Shown piece by piece: positions 17,471-27,456 of a DNA stretch of 64,000 nt. The DNA comes from Caulobacter sp. SL161 (GTDB taxonomy: Bacteria; Pseudomonadota; Alphaproteobacteria; Caulobacterales; Caulobacteraceae), in NCBI RefSeq assembly GCF_026672375.1, contig NZ_JAPPRA010000001.1:496001-560000 (forward strand), read 5' to 3'. A model generated the notes under the pieces. The model ran no database searches. It was not told the origin of the DNA and was given only the letters and a program-made list of their open reading frames with translations. Position 1 is the first letter of the stretch, and each line of letters opens with the position of its first letter. The translations under genes were made by a program, and so were the position numbers.

Positions 17471-19261
17471 TCAGCGACGGACAAGGCCGGCGTAGGCGGC
17501 TTCCAGCGAGCGAGCGAAGGCGACCGGATCAAACAGGGCCGAGCGCCGGACGGCCTCGGCGACGCGGGACTTGAGGGTCGGATCGGCCGCCAGGACCAGG
17601 GCCCTCGCGACATAGTCGGCTTTCGAGGTCGCGATCAGCTCGGTCATGCCGATGGCGGTCGCCAGACTGGCCCCGACCCGGCTGGCGAAGCTCTCGCCCG
17701 GCAGGGTCAACACCGGAACGCCCATCCGCAAGGCGTCGCTGGCGGTGGTGTGGGCCCCATACGGCCAGGTGTCGAGAACCAGATCGGCCAGGGCGTGGCG
17801 GGCCAGATGCGCGTCGTGCGGCGCCGGTTCGGCGAAGACCAGGCGTTCGGGCGCGACGCCCGCCGCCCGCGCGTAGCCACGAAGATTGTCTGCTGCGCCC
17901 GGCGCGCCGGCGTACAGCCAGAGGACACTATCGGGCGCGGCGCGCAGGATCGCCATCCAGGTCGCGAACACCTCGGGCGTGATCTTCGCCGGGTTGTTGA
18001 AGCAGCAGAACACCCGCACGCGCTCCGGCAGGCCCATATCGGCCCGGCTGGGAGCGGGTATGACCGAGGTCAGACCGTCGTTTGGCTGGTAGCACGGTAA
18101 ACGAACCACCGCTTCGGACCAGTTCGCCTCCGCGCCCGGCGGAATCGTCACGGCGTCCGCCAGGACCACGTCGGCGTGCGCCCCCAGGGTCCCGGGATAG
18201 CCCAGCCAGCTCACCTGCACAGGCGCGGCGCGATGGGCCAGAATCCCGGGACGTCCGTCCTGGGTGGACCCCTTGAGATCTACAGCGATATCAACGCCTT
18301 GCTGGCGACATTTCAGAGCGATCTCGGCGTCGGAAAATCGGCGCGCCTCGATCCAGTGTTCGCAGGCGGCCCGTAGCCGCTCTTGCATGGCCCCGCCGGT
18401 CTCGGGCCCGTAGGAAACCGCGAAAACCTCGAAGCGCGATCGGTCATGAGCCTCGAGAACCCCCGCCAGAAGCCGCGCCGTGGCGTGTTCGTGCAGGTCG
18501 GAGGACAGATAGGCCACGCGCAGCCTCTCGCCGGGCGGCCTGGCCGGCCATACCGGCGCCGGAACGCTTGGCGGCGCGGAAAGCGCGGCGCAGCGGCGGT
18601 GAAGAACGGGAAGGTCGAACAAGGCCAGGGCGGCGAAGGGCGCGACGCCCGCACGGCCCAGCTTCAGGTCCGCCTTGACCAGCATGTCCAGCGCCGCGTC
18701 CTCCCGCCAGTCACAGGTCTGACGGCGAGCCCACATCAGGTCTCCGGCGACGCGTGGATGGCTCGGGTTCACCTCCAGCACGGCCTCCAGGTCGCGCGCG
18801 GCCTCGGCAGGACGGTTGAGCAAGACCAGCAACGCCGCGCGATGCGCCCGATAGGCCGCTTCGCGCGGGGCGGCCGCGACCGCGTGGTCGATCGCCGCCA
18901 GCGCTTCGGAAAATCCACCCAGCCGCTGAAGCGAAACCGCCAGAGCGTGGAAGACTGGCGGATTGTCCGGGTCGACCGCCAAGGCCGCGCGCGCCGCGAC
19001 CACCGCCTCATCGTCTCTGTGCAGGCTCGTCAGGGCCAGGGTCCTGGCCGACAGCAAGCCTGGACGAGCCGGGTCCAAAGCCAAACCCTCATTCATGGCC
19101 GCCAGCGCCGCTTGCGCCAAACCCTGCTCAAGCCGAGAGACGCCCAGCAGGTGCCAGGCCTCGACGCTCGGCGCGTCAGCGACGAGCCGCTCGCACAGCG
19201 CAGCCGCCTCCGGCAGTCGCCCGGCGCGATAGAGATCGAAGGCCTCGCGGGCGCTGGTCAA
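17471..19261 (-). CDS. TPR-repeat glycosyltransferase (OGT/SPINDLY-like)
   Basis: 596 aa. Residues 1-~190 are tandem TPR-like helical repeats. The rest matches the GT41 (O-GlcNAc transferase-type) catalytic region, with LRVAYLSSDLHEHATARLL, the VDIAVDLKGSTQDGRPGILAHR stretch, APVQVSWLGYPGTLGA, CFNNPAKITPEV and DTWPYGAHTTASDALRMGVP. Cytoplasmic protein O-glycosylation is the family role; the acceptor here is unknown. Start is a TTG 12 bp after the fabB stop. Caulobacter FlmG, a flagellin glycosyltransferase, has similar TPR-GT architecture, but nothing here links this gene to flagella. Confidence 0.88.
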   Translation of the reverse strand: MTSAREAFDLYRAGRLPEAAALCERLVADAPSVEAWHLLGVSRLEQGLAQAALAAMNEGLALDPARPGLLSARTLALTSLHRDDEAVVAARAALAVDPDNPPVFHALAVSLQRLGGFSEALAAIDHAVAAAPREAAYRAHRAALLVLLNRPAEAARDLEAVLEVNPSHPRVAGDLMWARRQTCDWREDAALDMLVKADLKLGRAGVAPFAALALFDLPVLHRRCAALSAPPSVPAPVWPARPPGERLRVAYLSSDLHEHATARLLAGVLEAHDRSRFEVFAVSYGPETGGAMQERLRAACEHWIEARRFSDAEIALKCRQQGVDIAVDLKGSTQDGRPGILAHRAAPVQVSWLGYPGTLGAHADVVLADAVTIPPGAEANWSEAVVRLPCYQPNDGLTSVIPAPSRADMGLPERVRVFCCFNNPAKITPEVFATWMAILRAAPDSVLWLYAGAPGAADNLRGYARAAGVAPERLVFAEPAPHDAHLARHALADLVLDTWPYGAHTTASDALRMGVPVLTLPGESFASRVGASLATAIGMTELIATSKADYVARALVLAADPTLKSRVAEAVRRSALFDPVAFARSLEAAYAGLVRR

Positions 19262-19273
19262 CGCCCGCCGGCT

Positions 19274-20485
19274 CTAGACGCGGCTGAAGATCAGCGTGCC
19301 GTTGGTGCCGCCAAAGCCGAAGCTGTTGGACATCACCGTCTCGAGCGGCTTGTCGACGCGCTGGCGCAGGATCGGCAGGTCGGCGAACTCGGGGTCGAGC
19401 TCTTCGATGTTGGCGCTCTCGGCCGCGAAGTCGTTGTTGAGCATCAGGATCGAATAGATCGCCTCCTGCGCGCCGGCGGCGCCCAGGCTGTGCCCGGTCA
19501 GCGACTTGGTCGAGGAGATCATCGGGGCCTTGTCGCCGAACACCTCGCGGACCGCGCCCATCTCCTTGCTGTCGCCGACCGGCGTCGAGGTGCCGTGCGG
19601 GTTCAGATAGTCGATGGCGCGATTGCCCGCTTCGGCCATGGCCAGGCGCATGCAACGCGCAGCGCCTTCGCCCGAGGGGGCCACCATGTCATAGCCGTCG
19701 GAATTGGCCGCGTAGCCCACGACCTCGCCATAGATCTTGGCCCCGCGGGCCTTGGCGTGTTCGTACTCTTCCAGCACCACGATGCCCGCGCCGCCGGCGA
19801 TCACGAAGCCGTCGCGGTTCTTGTCATAGGCGCGGCTGGCCACGGCCGGGCGGTCGTTGAAGTTGCTGCTCATGGCGCCCATGGCGTCGAACAGGTTCGA
19901 CAGGCTCCAGTCCAGCTCCTCGCAGCCGCCGGCGAAGATCACGTCCTGCTTGCCCATCTGGATCTGTTCAGCGGCCGCGCCGATGCAGTGGGCGCTGGTC
20001 GCGCAGGCCGAGCTGATCGAATAGTTGATCCCGCGGATCTTGAACCAGGTCGACAGCACCGCCGACGGACCCGAGCTCATGGCCTTGGGCACGGCGAACG
20101 GGCCGATCCGCTTGGGACCCTTTTCCTTGGTGATCGCCGCCGCATCGATGATGACGCGGGTCGAGGGGCCGCCCGAACCGACGATCAGGCCGGTGCGCTC
20201 ATGGGAGATCTCGGTCTCCGACAGGCCGGAATCAGCGATCGCCTGCTCCATGGCGATGTGGGCGTAGGCCGTGCCGGGCGCTAGGAAGCGCGCCGCGCGG
20301 CGATCCACCAGCGACTCCCATTCGATCTGGGGCGCGGCGTGGACCTGGCATCGGAAGCCGAGCTCGGCGTACTCCGGCGCGGCGATCACGCCGGACTTGG
20401 CTTCGCGCAGCGAGGCCAAGACCTCTTGGGCGTTGTTGCCGATGGACGAGACGATCCCCAGTCCTGTGACGACGACGCGACGCAT
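19274..20485 (-). CDS. fabB: beta-ketoacyl-ACP synthase I
   Basis: Condensing enzyme for chain elongation, required for unsaturated fatty acids with FabA. 403 aa. The thiolase-fold triad is present: Cys161 in [10 protein letters not shown], His297 in NPHGTSTP and His332 in [12 protein letters not shown]. The [10 protein letters not shown] glycine loop lies near the C-terminus. It sits 70 bp downstream of fabA. The fabA-fabB pairing marks the anaerobic unsaturated-fatty-acid pathway. Confidence 0.96.
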   Translation of the reverse strand: MRRVVVTGLGIVSSIGNNAQEVLASLREAKSGVIAAPEYAELGFRCQVHAAPQIEWESLVDRRAARFLAPGTAYAHIAMEQAIADSGLSETEISHERTGLIVGSGGPSTRVIIDAAAITKEKGPKRIGPFAVPKAMSSGPSAVLSTWFKIRGINYSISSACATSAHCIGAAAEQIQMGKQDVIFAGGCEELDWSLSNLFDAMGAMSSNFNDRPAVASRAYDKNRDGFVIAGGAGIVVLEEYEHAKARGAKIYGEVVGYAANSDGYDMVAPSGEGAARCMRLAMAEAGNRAIDYLNPHGTSTPVGDSKEMGAVREVFGDKAPMISSTKSLTGHSLGAAGAQEAIYSILMLNNDFAAESANIEELDPEFADLPILRQRVDKPLETVMSNSFGFGGTNGTLIFSRV

Positions 20486-20555
20486 ATTCTAAATCCTCTT
20501 CTCCCCCTACGATCCATCAGGGGCCAGCTCTCTAGGGCCGGTCTCGTCTAACGGA

Positions 20556-21068
20556 TCAAGCCATTTGTTCGGGCGTGAACAGGCCAACCTTCAGGTCACT
20601 GGTTTCGTAGATCACCTTGCCGTCGGCTTCCAGGACGCCGTCAGCGATGCCCATGACCAGCTTGCGCATGATCACACGCTTCAGATCGATCTTGTAGACG
20701 ACCTTCTTGATGTCGGGCGTGACCTGACCCGTGAATTTCACCTCGCCGACGCCCAGGGCGCGGCCACGGCCGGGACCGCCCGACCAGCCCAGGAAAAAGC
20801 CGACCAGTTGCCACATGGCGTCCAGGCCCAGGCAGCCGGGCATGACGGGGTCGCCGATGAAGTGGCAGTCGAAAAACCAGAGGTCGGGGCGGATGTCGAA
20901 CTCAGCCTCGACATAGCCCTTGCCGTACTTGCCGCCCTCGGCTTCGATCCGGACGATCCGGTCGAACATCAGCATCGGCGGCGCCGGCAGTTGGGCGTTG
21001 CCGGGACCGAACATCTCGCCGCGACCGCAAGCCAGGAGTTCTTCGAAGGTGTAGGCGTTCTTCTGCAT
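20556..21068 (-). CDS. fabA: 3-hydroxydecanoyl-ACP dehydratase/isomerase
   Basis: Introduces the cis double bond at the C10 stage. 170 aa, with the catalytic pair His69 ([15 protein letters not shown]) and Asp83 ([11 protein letters not shown]). It starts the fabA-fabB-GT-fabI minus-strand array. About 70 bp separate it from the SH3-domain gene upstream, and its promoter probably lies there, though I see no clear operator. Confidence 0.96.
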   Translation of the reverse strand: MQKNAYTFEELLACGRGEMFGPGNAQLPAPPMLMFDRIVRIEAEGGKYGKGYVEAEFDIRPDLWFFDCHFIGDPVMPGCLGLDAMWQLVGFFLGWSGGPGRGRALGVGEVKFTGQVTPDIKKVVYKIDLKRVIMRKLVMGIADGVLEADGKVIYETSDLKVGLFTPEQMA

Positions 21069-21138
21069 GGCGCACGCCCTAGCACGACGGTGGGTGAGGT
21101 CTCAACGTTTCCCTACGCGAACCCGATCCCGAGCCGAT

Positions 21139-21684
21139 CTATCGTTTGCGACACTGAACGGCCGGATCCGCGCCCCAGATCTCACCCTCGCGCGCCCAAC
21201 CCGACGATCCATCGGCGCGAAGCCTGCACCAGCCGTTCTCGCACTTGTCCAGCGAGGCCACCGCCCGCGCCTTCAGATAGGCGTTGACCTTGGCGCCGTC
21301 CTTGGGCGCGCTGAGCAGAGCCAGATTGGTTGGCTGGACGCGCATCGCCGATCGGCGGCCGTCGGTGGTGCGCTTGTGAACCCACGCCAGACCGCCTTCC
21401 GGATCACAGATCCGGCGCCATTCGCGGGTTTCAGCCACAACCTGAACCGGCAGGCCCTTGGCGTGATAGACCCAGAGAAGCTGATGGTCCTCATCCGGGC
21501 CGTTACGGGCGTTGACCTCAGCGTACTTGAGCGAGACGTAGCGAGGCACCTCCAGGCCCGAAGGGGTGACCTTAGGGCCCTGGGCCGCAACGGGCCCAGC
21601 CAGAAGGGGCGCTCCCGCCGCAATTGCGACCATGACACGGGTCAAACCCATTCGAGACGAACCTTGTTCTGTTTTTGACCGCAT
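21139..21684 (-). CDS. secreted bacterial SH3-domain protein
   Basis: 181 aa with an N-terminal signal peptide (hydrophobic run ending PVAAQG). Two bacterial SH3-like modules follow: one around LKYAEVNARNGPDEDHQLLWVY and one around LKARAVASLDKCENGWCRLR, with Trp at the usual positions. Such domains bind peptidoglycan or peptides in the periplasm. The start could also be the internal ATG at 21651, which shortens only the n-region. Divergent from the dehydrogenase gene. Confidence 0.75.
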   Translation of the reverse strand: MRSKTEQGSSRMGLTRVMVAIAAGAPLLAGPVAAQGPKVTPSGLEVPRYVSLKYAEVNARNGPDEDHQLLWVYHAKGLPVQVVAETREWRRICDPEGGLAWVHKRTTDGRRSAMRVQPTNLALLSAPKDGAKVNAYLKARAVASLDKCENGWCRLRADGSSGWAREGEIWGADPAVQCRKR

Positions 21685-21756
21685 GTTGCTTGGCCCCCAC
21701 CGGCCCCTTTGCTACAGCTTTCAAACGCCTGTCAGAGAGAGCTTTTCAAACCGCCC

Positions 21757-22743
21757 ATGGCCGCCCGCAAGCTCAAAGTCATCGTCACCCGCAAACTTCC
21801 CGATCCGGTGGAGACGCGGATGTGCGAACTGTTCGACACCGAACTGAACGTCTCCGACAAACCCATGACGGCGGATGAGCTGGTCGACGCCATGGGCCGC
21901 GCCGACGTGCTGGTGCCGACGATCACTGACCGCATCGACTCACGCCTTCTGTCGCGATCCGGCGATCGGCTCAAGCTGATCGCCAATTTTGGCGCCGGCG
22001 TGGACAATATCGACGTCGCCACCGCCAACGCCCGCGGCATCATTGTCACCAACACCCCGGGCGTCCTGACCGAAGACACCGCCGACCTGACCATGACCCT
22101 GATCATGGCCGCTTCGCGTCGGATCGTAGAGGGGGCGGAAGTCGTCAAGGCCGGCGGTTTCCACGGCTGGTCGCCGACCTGGATGATGGGCCGTCGCCTG
22201 TGGGGCAAGCGCCTGGGCATCATCGGCATGGGTCGCATCGGCCAAGCCGTGGCCCGCCGCGCCAAGGCGTTCGGCATGCAGGTCCACTACCATAACCGCA
22301 AGCCGGTCAGCCCGCGCATCGCTGAGGAACTGGGCTGCACCTACTGGGAAAGCCTCGACCAGATGCTGGCCCGGATGGACTTCGTGTCGGTCAACTGCCC
22401 GCACACCCCGGCCACCTACCACCTGCTGTCGGCCCGCCGCCTGAAACTGCTGCGCCCGCACGCCGTGGTGGTCAACACCGCGCGGGGCGAGGTGATCGAC
22501 GAAGGCGCCCTGGCCAACATGCTGGCCAAGGGCGAGATCGCCGGGGCCGGTCTCGACGTCTACGAGCACGAACCGGCCATCAATCCCAAGCTCCTGAAGC
22601 TGCCCAACGTGGTGCTGCTGCCCCACATGGGCTCGGCCACGGTCGAGGGCCGCATCGACATGGGCGAGAAGGTCATCGTCAACGTGAAGACCTTCATGGA
22701 CGGGCACCGCCCGCCGGACCGGGTCATCCCAGCGATGCTGTAG
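21757..22743 (+). CDS. D-2-hydroxyacid dehydrogenase (glyoxylate/hydroxypyruvate reductase type)
   Basis: NAD(P)H-dependent reductase of short 2-oxoacids. I start at ATG 21757 (328 aa, MAARKLKV); an upstream frame from 21709 adds 16 residues without family similarity. The Rossmann loop is GIIGMGRIGQAVARRAKAFG. The catalytic Arg-Glu-His set is in NTARGEVID, LDVYEHEP and LLPHMGSATVE. Substrate preference (glyoxylate, hydroxypyruvate, D-glycerate) cannot be settled from motifs alone. Confidence 0.88.
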   Translation: MAARKLKVIVTRKLPDPVETRMCELFDTELNVSDKPMTADELVDAMGRADVLVPTITDRIDSRLLSRSGDRLKLIANFGAGVDNIDVATANARGIIVTNTPGVLTEDTADLTMTLIMAASRRIVEGAEVVKAGGFHGWSPTWMMGRRLWGKRLGIIGMGRIGQAVARRAKAFGMQVHYHNRKPVSPRIAEELGCTYWESLDQMLARMDFVSVNCPHTPATYHLLSARRLKLLRPHAVVVNTARGEVIDEGALANMLAKGEIAGAGLDVYEHEPAINPKLLKLPNVVLLPHMGSATVEGRIDMGEKVIVNVKTFMDGHRPPDRVIPAML

Positions 22744-22838
22744 GCGCGGCCTTAGCGCCTGCGCGCCGCCGCCGATCGAGAGACTTGCTTGTGGCGACTT
22801 CCCTCAATACGCTCGCTTGAGTTGAGGGGAACAGAGCC

Positions 22839-24842
22839 ATGCTTAGCCGTCGCGCCATTGTCGCGTCGGGCGTTTTCGCGCCCGCGCTGGCCAGCTTTTC
22901 GATCGCTAGGGCTCAGGCCTCACCTCACACCATCGAGGAACTCAGCGCGCCGCCGGTCGACCGCGATGCGGCGCTGTCTCCGAACGGCAAGTTCATCGCC
23001 TTGGCGTCAACGCGTCGGATCGACGAGAACAAGGATGACTCCAGCATCACGATCATCCCGGCCGACAATCCCGAGAAGACCCTGACCGTGCTGCCGCTCG
23101 GCGATCGAGATATCGCGAACGTCACCTGGGCCAGTGACCGCCGCCTGCTCATCACCCTGGTGATCCCCCTGCGACGCGGCGGGCCGTCCATCGGGACTCG
23201 CCTCGCCTCGACATCAGATCCGGACGAGCGGCCGAAGGCGCGCCGGGTTCTGGCCATCGACATGGACGGCAAGAACAGTGTCATGCTCTTCGGTAACGAT
23301 CAGATGCTGCGCGAGGTGCCGGACCTGGGGGACATCGTTGACCTTTTGCCCGATGATCCCGACCACATCCTGGTCAAGGCTGCCAACTTCAGCGCTGGGA
23401 TCTATTGCCTCTACAAGGTCAACATCCTGACCGGTGAACCGGAGCTCTTCGAGCGCGGCACGCTAAAGACCCGCCGCTGGTTGACCCAAGCCGGCGTTCC
23501 GGTTGTCCGCTATGACTACAATGATCGCGGCACCGTGCAGACGATTTATGTCCGGGCGCCGGGAGAGGCCGCGTGGCGGTTCTTCCGCAAGCTACGCGGC
23601 GATCAGCAATCGAAGGCCGAGTTCGAGTTCATAGGCGCAGCGCCTCAGCCCGGCGTGATGCTGGCGCTCGCGCCCCAGGGCGACGATGGGGCGCTGGCGC
23701 TACGCGAGTTTGATCTGCGCACCCTGGCCCTGGGCAAGACCCTGGCCGGCAAACCCAATCGCGACGCCGAATGGGTTTTGCGAAGCCGCAAGGGCGAGCT
23801 TATGGGCGTGGCCTTCATCGAAGATCGCCTGACCTACCAATTCACCGATCCGCGCATGGAGTCGGTCTATCGCGGCCTCAATCGTTACCTCGGCGATGTC
23901 TGCAACATTCGCATTTTCGATATCAGCGACGACGGCATGCGGTTCCTGGCGCGCGTCACCGGCCCCCGTGAACCTGGAACGCTCTATTTCTATGACCGAG
24001 TGACAAAGCGCTTCGACGGGATCGGCCAAGCCTATCCGACACTGACGCCCGAGCGCCTGGCGCCCATGGAGACCCTCAGCGTCCGCACCCGCGACGGTGC
24101 GACGATCACCGCCTATCTGACCATTCCGCTGGCGCCTGGCCCCCGGCCCCTGGTCGTGTTTCCGCACGGTGGACCGGAACTGCGCGACCACTACGACTAT
24201 CAGACCTTTGTCCAGGTTCTGGCCGCGCAGGGCTGGTTGGTGTTGCAGCCCAATTTCAGGGGCTCAGGCGGCTACGGGAAGGCGTTCGCCGACGCCGGTC
24301 GCAAGCGCTGGGGCGACCGGATGCAGGAAGACCTCGAGGACGCCGTGGCGCATGTCCTGGCCAGCGGACGCGCTGATCCAAAGCGTGTGGCCATCGCCGG
24401 CGCGAGTTACGGCGGCTATGCGGCGCTGCAGGGCGCGGTCCGCCATCCAGATCTCTACAAGGCCGTGGTGTCCATCGCAGGGGACTGCGATCTGGTGGAG
24501 TCGATCGCCTTTTCCAGGATGCAGGACGGGCCCGATTCACCCTCCTATCTCTATTGGTTGGAGACAATCGGAGACCCCGCCAAGGATCGCGACATGCTGA
24601 GAGCCGCTTCGCCGGCCTTGCACGCCGAAAAGGTGCAAGCGCCGGTGCTGCTGATCCACGGTCTGGAGGACGTGATCGTTGCGCCCAAACAATCACGAAT
24701 CATGCAGAGCGCTCTGAAATCGGCGGGAAAGTCGGTCGAACTGATCGAGTTGAAGGACGTGGGCCACCGCGATTTGCGTGAGGAGCATTGGAATCTCGTC
24801 TACTCGCGAACCGTCCAACACATCGCCAAGGCCTTAGCCTGA
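22839..24842 (+). CDS. S9 family (prolyl-oligopeptidase-like) serine peptidase, exported
   Basis: 667 aa. N-terminal signal peptide with twin Arg (MLSRRAIVASG ... SIARAQ) suggests export, possibly by Tat, to the periplasm. Residues ~40-400 form the beta-propeller part. The C-terminal alpha/beta hydrolase holds the triad Ser523 in GASYGGYAAL, Asp611 in GLEDVIV and His643 in VGHRD. This resembles acylaminoacyl-peptidase/DPP-type S9 enzymes abundant in Caulobacter. It is convergent with the CoA-transferase gene 4 bp away. Confidence 0.87.
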   Translation: MLSRRAIVASGVFAPALASFSIARAQASPHTIEELSAPPVDRDAALSPNGKFIALASTRRIDENKDDSSITIIPADNPEKTLTVLPLGDRDIANVTWASDRRLLITLVIPLRRGGPSIGTRLASTSDPDERPKARRVLAIDMDGKNSVMLFGNDQMLREVPDLGDIVDLLPDDPDHILVKAANFSAGIYCLYKVNILTGEPELFERGTLKTRRWLTQAGVPVVRYDYNDRGTVQTIYVRAPGEAAWRFFRKLRGDQQSKAEFEFIGAAPQPGVMLALAPQGDDGALALREFDLRTLALGKTLAGKPNRDAEWVLRSRKGELMGVAFIEDRLTYQFTDPRMESVYRGLNRYLGDVCNIRIFDISDDGMRFLARVTGPREPGTLYFYDRVTKRFDGIGQAYPTLTPERLAPMETLSVRTRDGATITAYLTIPLAPGPRPLVVFPHGGPELRDHYDYQTFVQVLAAQGWLVLQPNFRGSGGYGKAFADAGRKRWGDRMQEDLEDAVAHVLASGRADPKRVAIAGASYGGYAALQGAVRHPDLYKAVVSIAGDCDLVESIAFSRMQDGPDSPSYLYWLETIGDPAKDRDMLRAASPALHAEKVQAPVLLIHGLEDVIVAPKQSRIMQSALKSAGKSVELIELKDVGHRDLREEHWNLVYSRTVQHIAKALA

Positions 24843-24846
24843 CGCT

Positions 24847-26361
24847 TCACCCGCGCATATCGCCTGTTTCGATGAACCGCTGGTGCCAGGCGAAGGCCTC
24901 CATCAGCAGGGTCGGCGACTGCTGGCCGTAGGAGTCGCGCCGGGCGCGGGCCAGATAGTCCTTCAAGGCCGGGCGATAGTCCGGATGGGCGCAGTTCTCG
25001 ATGATCACCTCGGCCCGCTGCCGCGGCGACAGGGCCCGCAGATCGGCCAGGCCCTGCTCGGTGACCAGGACCTGGACGTCCTGGTTGATGTGATCGACGT
25101 GCGGGGCCTTGGGGACAATGGTCGAGATCTTGCCGCCCTTGGCCGTCGACGGGGCCATGAAGATCGAGACATAGGCGTTGCGGGCGAAGTCGCCGCTGCC
25201 GCCAATGCCGTTCTGAATGCGCGAACCCATAAGGTGGGTCGAGTTCACCGCCCCGTGGATGTCGGCCTCGATCATGCCGTTCATGGCGATGCAACCGAGG
25301 CGCCGGATCAGCTCCGGATGATTGCTGATCTCCTGCGGTCGCAGCACCAGACGGTCGCGGAGCCGGTCGAGATCGGCGTTCAGCGTATGCGCCGCCTCGG
25401 GGCTGAGCGAGAAGGCCGTGGCCGAGGCGCTGAGCAGCCTGCCGGACTCCAGCAGCGCCAGCATCCCGTCCTGCAGGACCTCGGTATAGGCGGTCATACC
25501 GTCGAACGGTCCGTCGACCAGACCGAACATCACCGCGTTGGCGATATTGCCGACGCCCGACTGCAGTGGCAGCAGATTGGCCGGCAGGCGGCCGCGCGCC
25601 ACCTCGTGGCGGAAGAACTCCAGAAGGTGGCCGGCGATCGCACGGTGATCCTCTCCCGGCGCATCGAACGGCAGATTACGGTCGGGGGTGTCGGTTTCGA
25701 CCACCGCCACGACCTTCGCCGGGTCGCACCGGAAATAGGCCTCGCCGATCCGCTGGTCGGGCCGTGTCAGCGGAATGGGCCGACGGTCTGGTGGCAGGGC
25801 CGTGCCGTAGTAGATGTCGTGCATCCCCTCCAAGGCGGGGTTTTGCCAACGGTTCACCTCGAGGATCACCTTCGAGGCCCGGTCGATCCAGGTCTTGTTG
25901 TTGCCCACGGACGAGGACGGGATCAGCGACCCGTCCGGCCGGATCCCGGTGACCTCGATCAGGGCGGTGTCAAGCGGTCCGAGGAACCCCTGCCAGGCCA
26001 TCGGGGCCACCTGCGACAGGTGCATGTCGAAATAGTCCATCTCGCCGCGATTGATCATCTCGCGTGCGATGGGGTCGGAGTTGTAGGGCAGCCGAAACTC
26101 GATGCCATTGGCCTTGGCCAGGGCCCCGTCCAGCTCGGGTCCCGTCGAGGCGCCGGTCCAGACCCGCAGCTTGAAGGGGCGCCCAGCGGCGTGCTCGGCC
26201 TCGATGCGGCGCGCCAGGGCCGTAGGCACGGCCTTGGGATAGCCCGATCCGGTGAAGCCGCTCATGCCGACGGTTTCGCCAGGACCGATCAGCGCCGCCG
26301 CGTCGTCGGCGGACATCACCCTGGCCTTCAGCGCGTCCAGCCCGATCCGTGATCCGCTCAT
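24847..26361 (-). CDS. acetyl-CoA hydrolase/succinate CoA-transferase family protein
   Basis: 504 aa from ATG 26361; an earlier ATG at 26391 lacks a ribosome site. Class I CoA-transferase layout with two tandem domains. N-terminal GPGETVGMSGFTGSGYPKAVP and the catalytic-Glu motif TAYTEVLQDG are visible, along with GSRIQNGIGGSGDF. Closest in my memory to succinate:acetate CoA-transferases (AarC, Cat1, YgfH). Exact acyl donor uncertain. Transcribed with the hydrolase and MoeB-like genes upstream on the same strand. Confidence 0.85.
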   Translation of the reverse strand: MSGSRIGLDALKARVMSADDAAALIGPGETVGMSGFTGSGYPKAVPTALARRIEAEHAAGRPFKLRVWTGASTGPELDGALAKANGIEFRLPYNSDPIAREMINRGEMDYFDMHLSQVAPMAWQGFLGPLDTALIEVTGIRPDGSLIPSSSVGNNKTWIDRASKVILEVNRWQNPALEGMHDIYYGTALPPDRRPIPLTRPDQRIGEAYFRCDPAKVVAVVETDTPDRNLPFDAPGEDHRAIAGHLLEFFRHEVARGRLPANLLPLQSGVGNIANAVMFGLVDGPFDGMTAYTEVLQDGMLALLESGRLLSASATAFSLSPEAAHTLNADLDRLRDRLVLRPQEISNHPELIRRLGCIAMNGMIEADIHGAVNSTHLMGSRIQNGIGGSGDFARNAYVSIFMAPSTAKGGKISTIVPKAPHVDHINQDVQVLVTEQGLADLRALSPRQRAEVIIENCAHPDYRPALKDYLARARRDSYGQQSPTLLMEAFAWHQRFIETGDMRG

Positions 26362-26442
26362 GCTCGCCCCACGCGCTTGCTCCGCCCGCATATGGCGGGT
26401 CTGGCGCTGCGCTGTCAGGTCCGTACGAACCCGAAGACGACG

Positions 26443-27402
26443 TTATTCGACCGGATGGGCGGCGAGCCAGGCCTCGAGATCCGCCGCCGAGCGGTCGGGA
26501 ATCTGCTCCATCGGCACATGGCCCACGCCCGGATAGAGGATCAGGGTCGCCCCCGGTATGGCCTTGTGGAACTTCTCGCCGTCGGCGGCCGGAATGATCC
26601 GGTCCTCCTGGCCGAACATGATCAGGGTCGGCGCGTGGATCGTCGAAAGCTCGGCCACGGTGGCGTCACGACGCGGCCCGCTCTGCAGAGACAGCAGAAT
26701 GTCGCGATGACCGGGCCCGCGGGACAGTTCGACATAGCGATCGATCAAGGCCGGGGTGACCAGGCTCTGATCCCAGTAGCCCGAGCGTAGCCCTTGAGCG
26801 ACCAGAGGCCGGGTGTCGACGTCCTTCAGCACCGCGCGGCCAATAGGGGTGCGAAGTATGGTGAAGATCAAAGCTCCGCCTGATTTCTCGGACGGCCAAC
26901 CCGCCGCATCGACCAGTACGAGCCGCTGAACCTTGTCGGGATGATCGACTGCGTAGGTCCAGGCGACCGCGCCGCCCATCGAATTGCCGGCCAGGGTGAA
27001 GCGGGTCAGGCCCAGCCGGGCCGTCAGAGCGTCGACCACCGCGACGAACCCTTGACGCCCCGCGACATAGGGGCCCGATGTCCGCGTCAGACCATGACCC
27101 GGAAGATCCAGAACGATCACGCGATAGGACTTGGACAGCCGCGCCGCCCAGGCGTCCCAGGCGTGAGTCGAGGCCGAATAGCCGTGCACCAGAACAATCG
27201 CCGGGGCGTCACGCGGTCCAAGGTCGCGATAATGCGCCCGCACGCCGCCCGGAAGCTCCATGTAGCGGGAGTCCGGATAGCCATACTTGGCTTCCAGCGT
27301 CGCATAGGGAATGTCTGGCCTCTGCAACAGGAACCAGGCCCCCACGGCGACAGCGATCAACACACCCAGCGCGATCGCCAGGCCCCGCGCCCAGGTTTTC
27401 AT
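26443..27402 (-). CDS. membrane-anchored alpha/beta hydrolase
   Basis: 319 aa. An N-terminal hydrophobic helix (residues 7-26) anchors a periplasmic-facing alpha/beta-hydrolase domain. Oxyanion motif LVHGYSAS (residues 71-78), nucleophile Ser141 in GNSMGGA, acid Asp267 in FGQEDRI and His295 in GVGHVPM complete a triad. Substrate unknown; lipase/esterase-like or haloperoxidase-like proteins look similar. Located 54 bp downstream of the MoeB-like gene. Confidence 0.82.
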   Translation of the reverse strand: MKTWARGLAIALGVLIAVAVGAWFLLQRPDIPYATLEAKYGYPDSRYMELPGGVRAHYRDLGPRDAPAIVLVHGYSASTHAWDAWAARLSKSYRVIVLDLPGHGLTRTSGPYVAGRQGFVAVVDALTARLGLTRFTLAGNSMGGAVAWTYAVDHPDKVQRLVLVDAAGWPSEKSGGALIFTILRTPIGRAVLKDVDTRPLVAQGLRSGYWDQSLVTPALIDRYVELSRGPGHRDILLSLQSGPRRDATVAELSTIHAPTLIMFGQEDRIIPAADGEKFHKAIPGATLILYPGVGHVPMEQIPDRSAADLEAWLAAHPVE

Positions 27403-27456
27403 CCCAAGACTCCCACAGACAGACAGCCCATAGCGAACGGTGTTACGCTAGGGAGG

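Noticed and set aside
18383-20284. 633-codon open frame on the plus strand
   Set aside because: Antisense to the glycosyltransferase and fabB genes; its Arg/Gly/His/Gln-rich translation is the usual mirror of GC3-biased coding DNA and contains no domain.
24883-26352. 489-codon open frame on the plus strand
   Set aside because: Antisense of the CoA-transferase gene; no domain or ribosome site.
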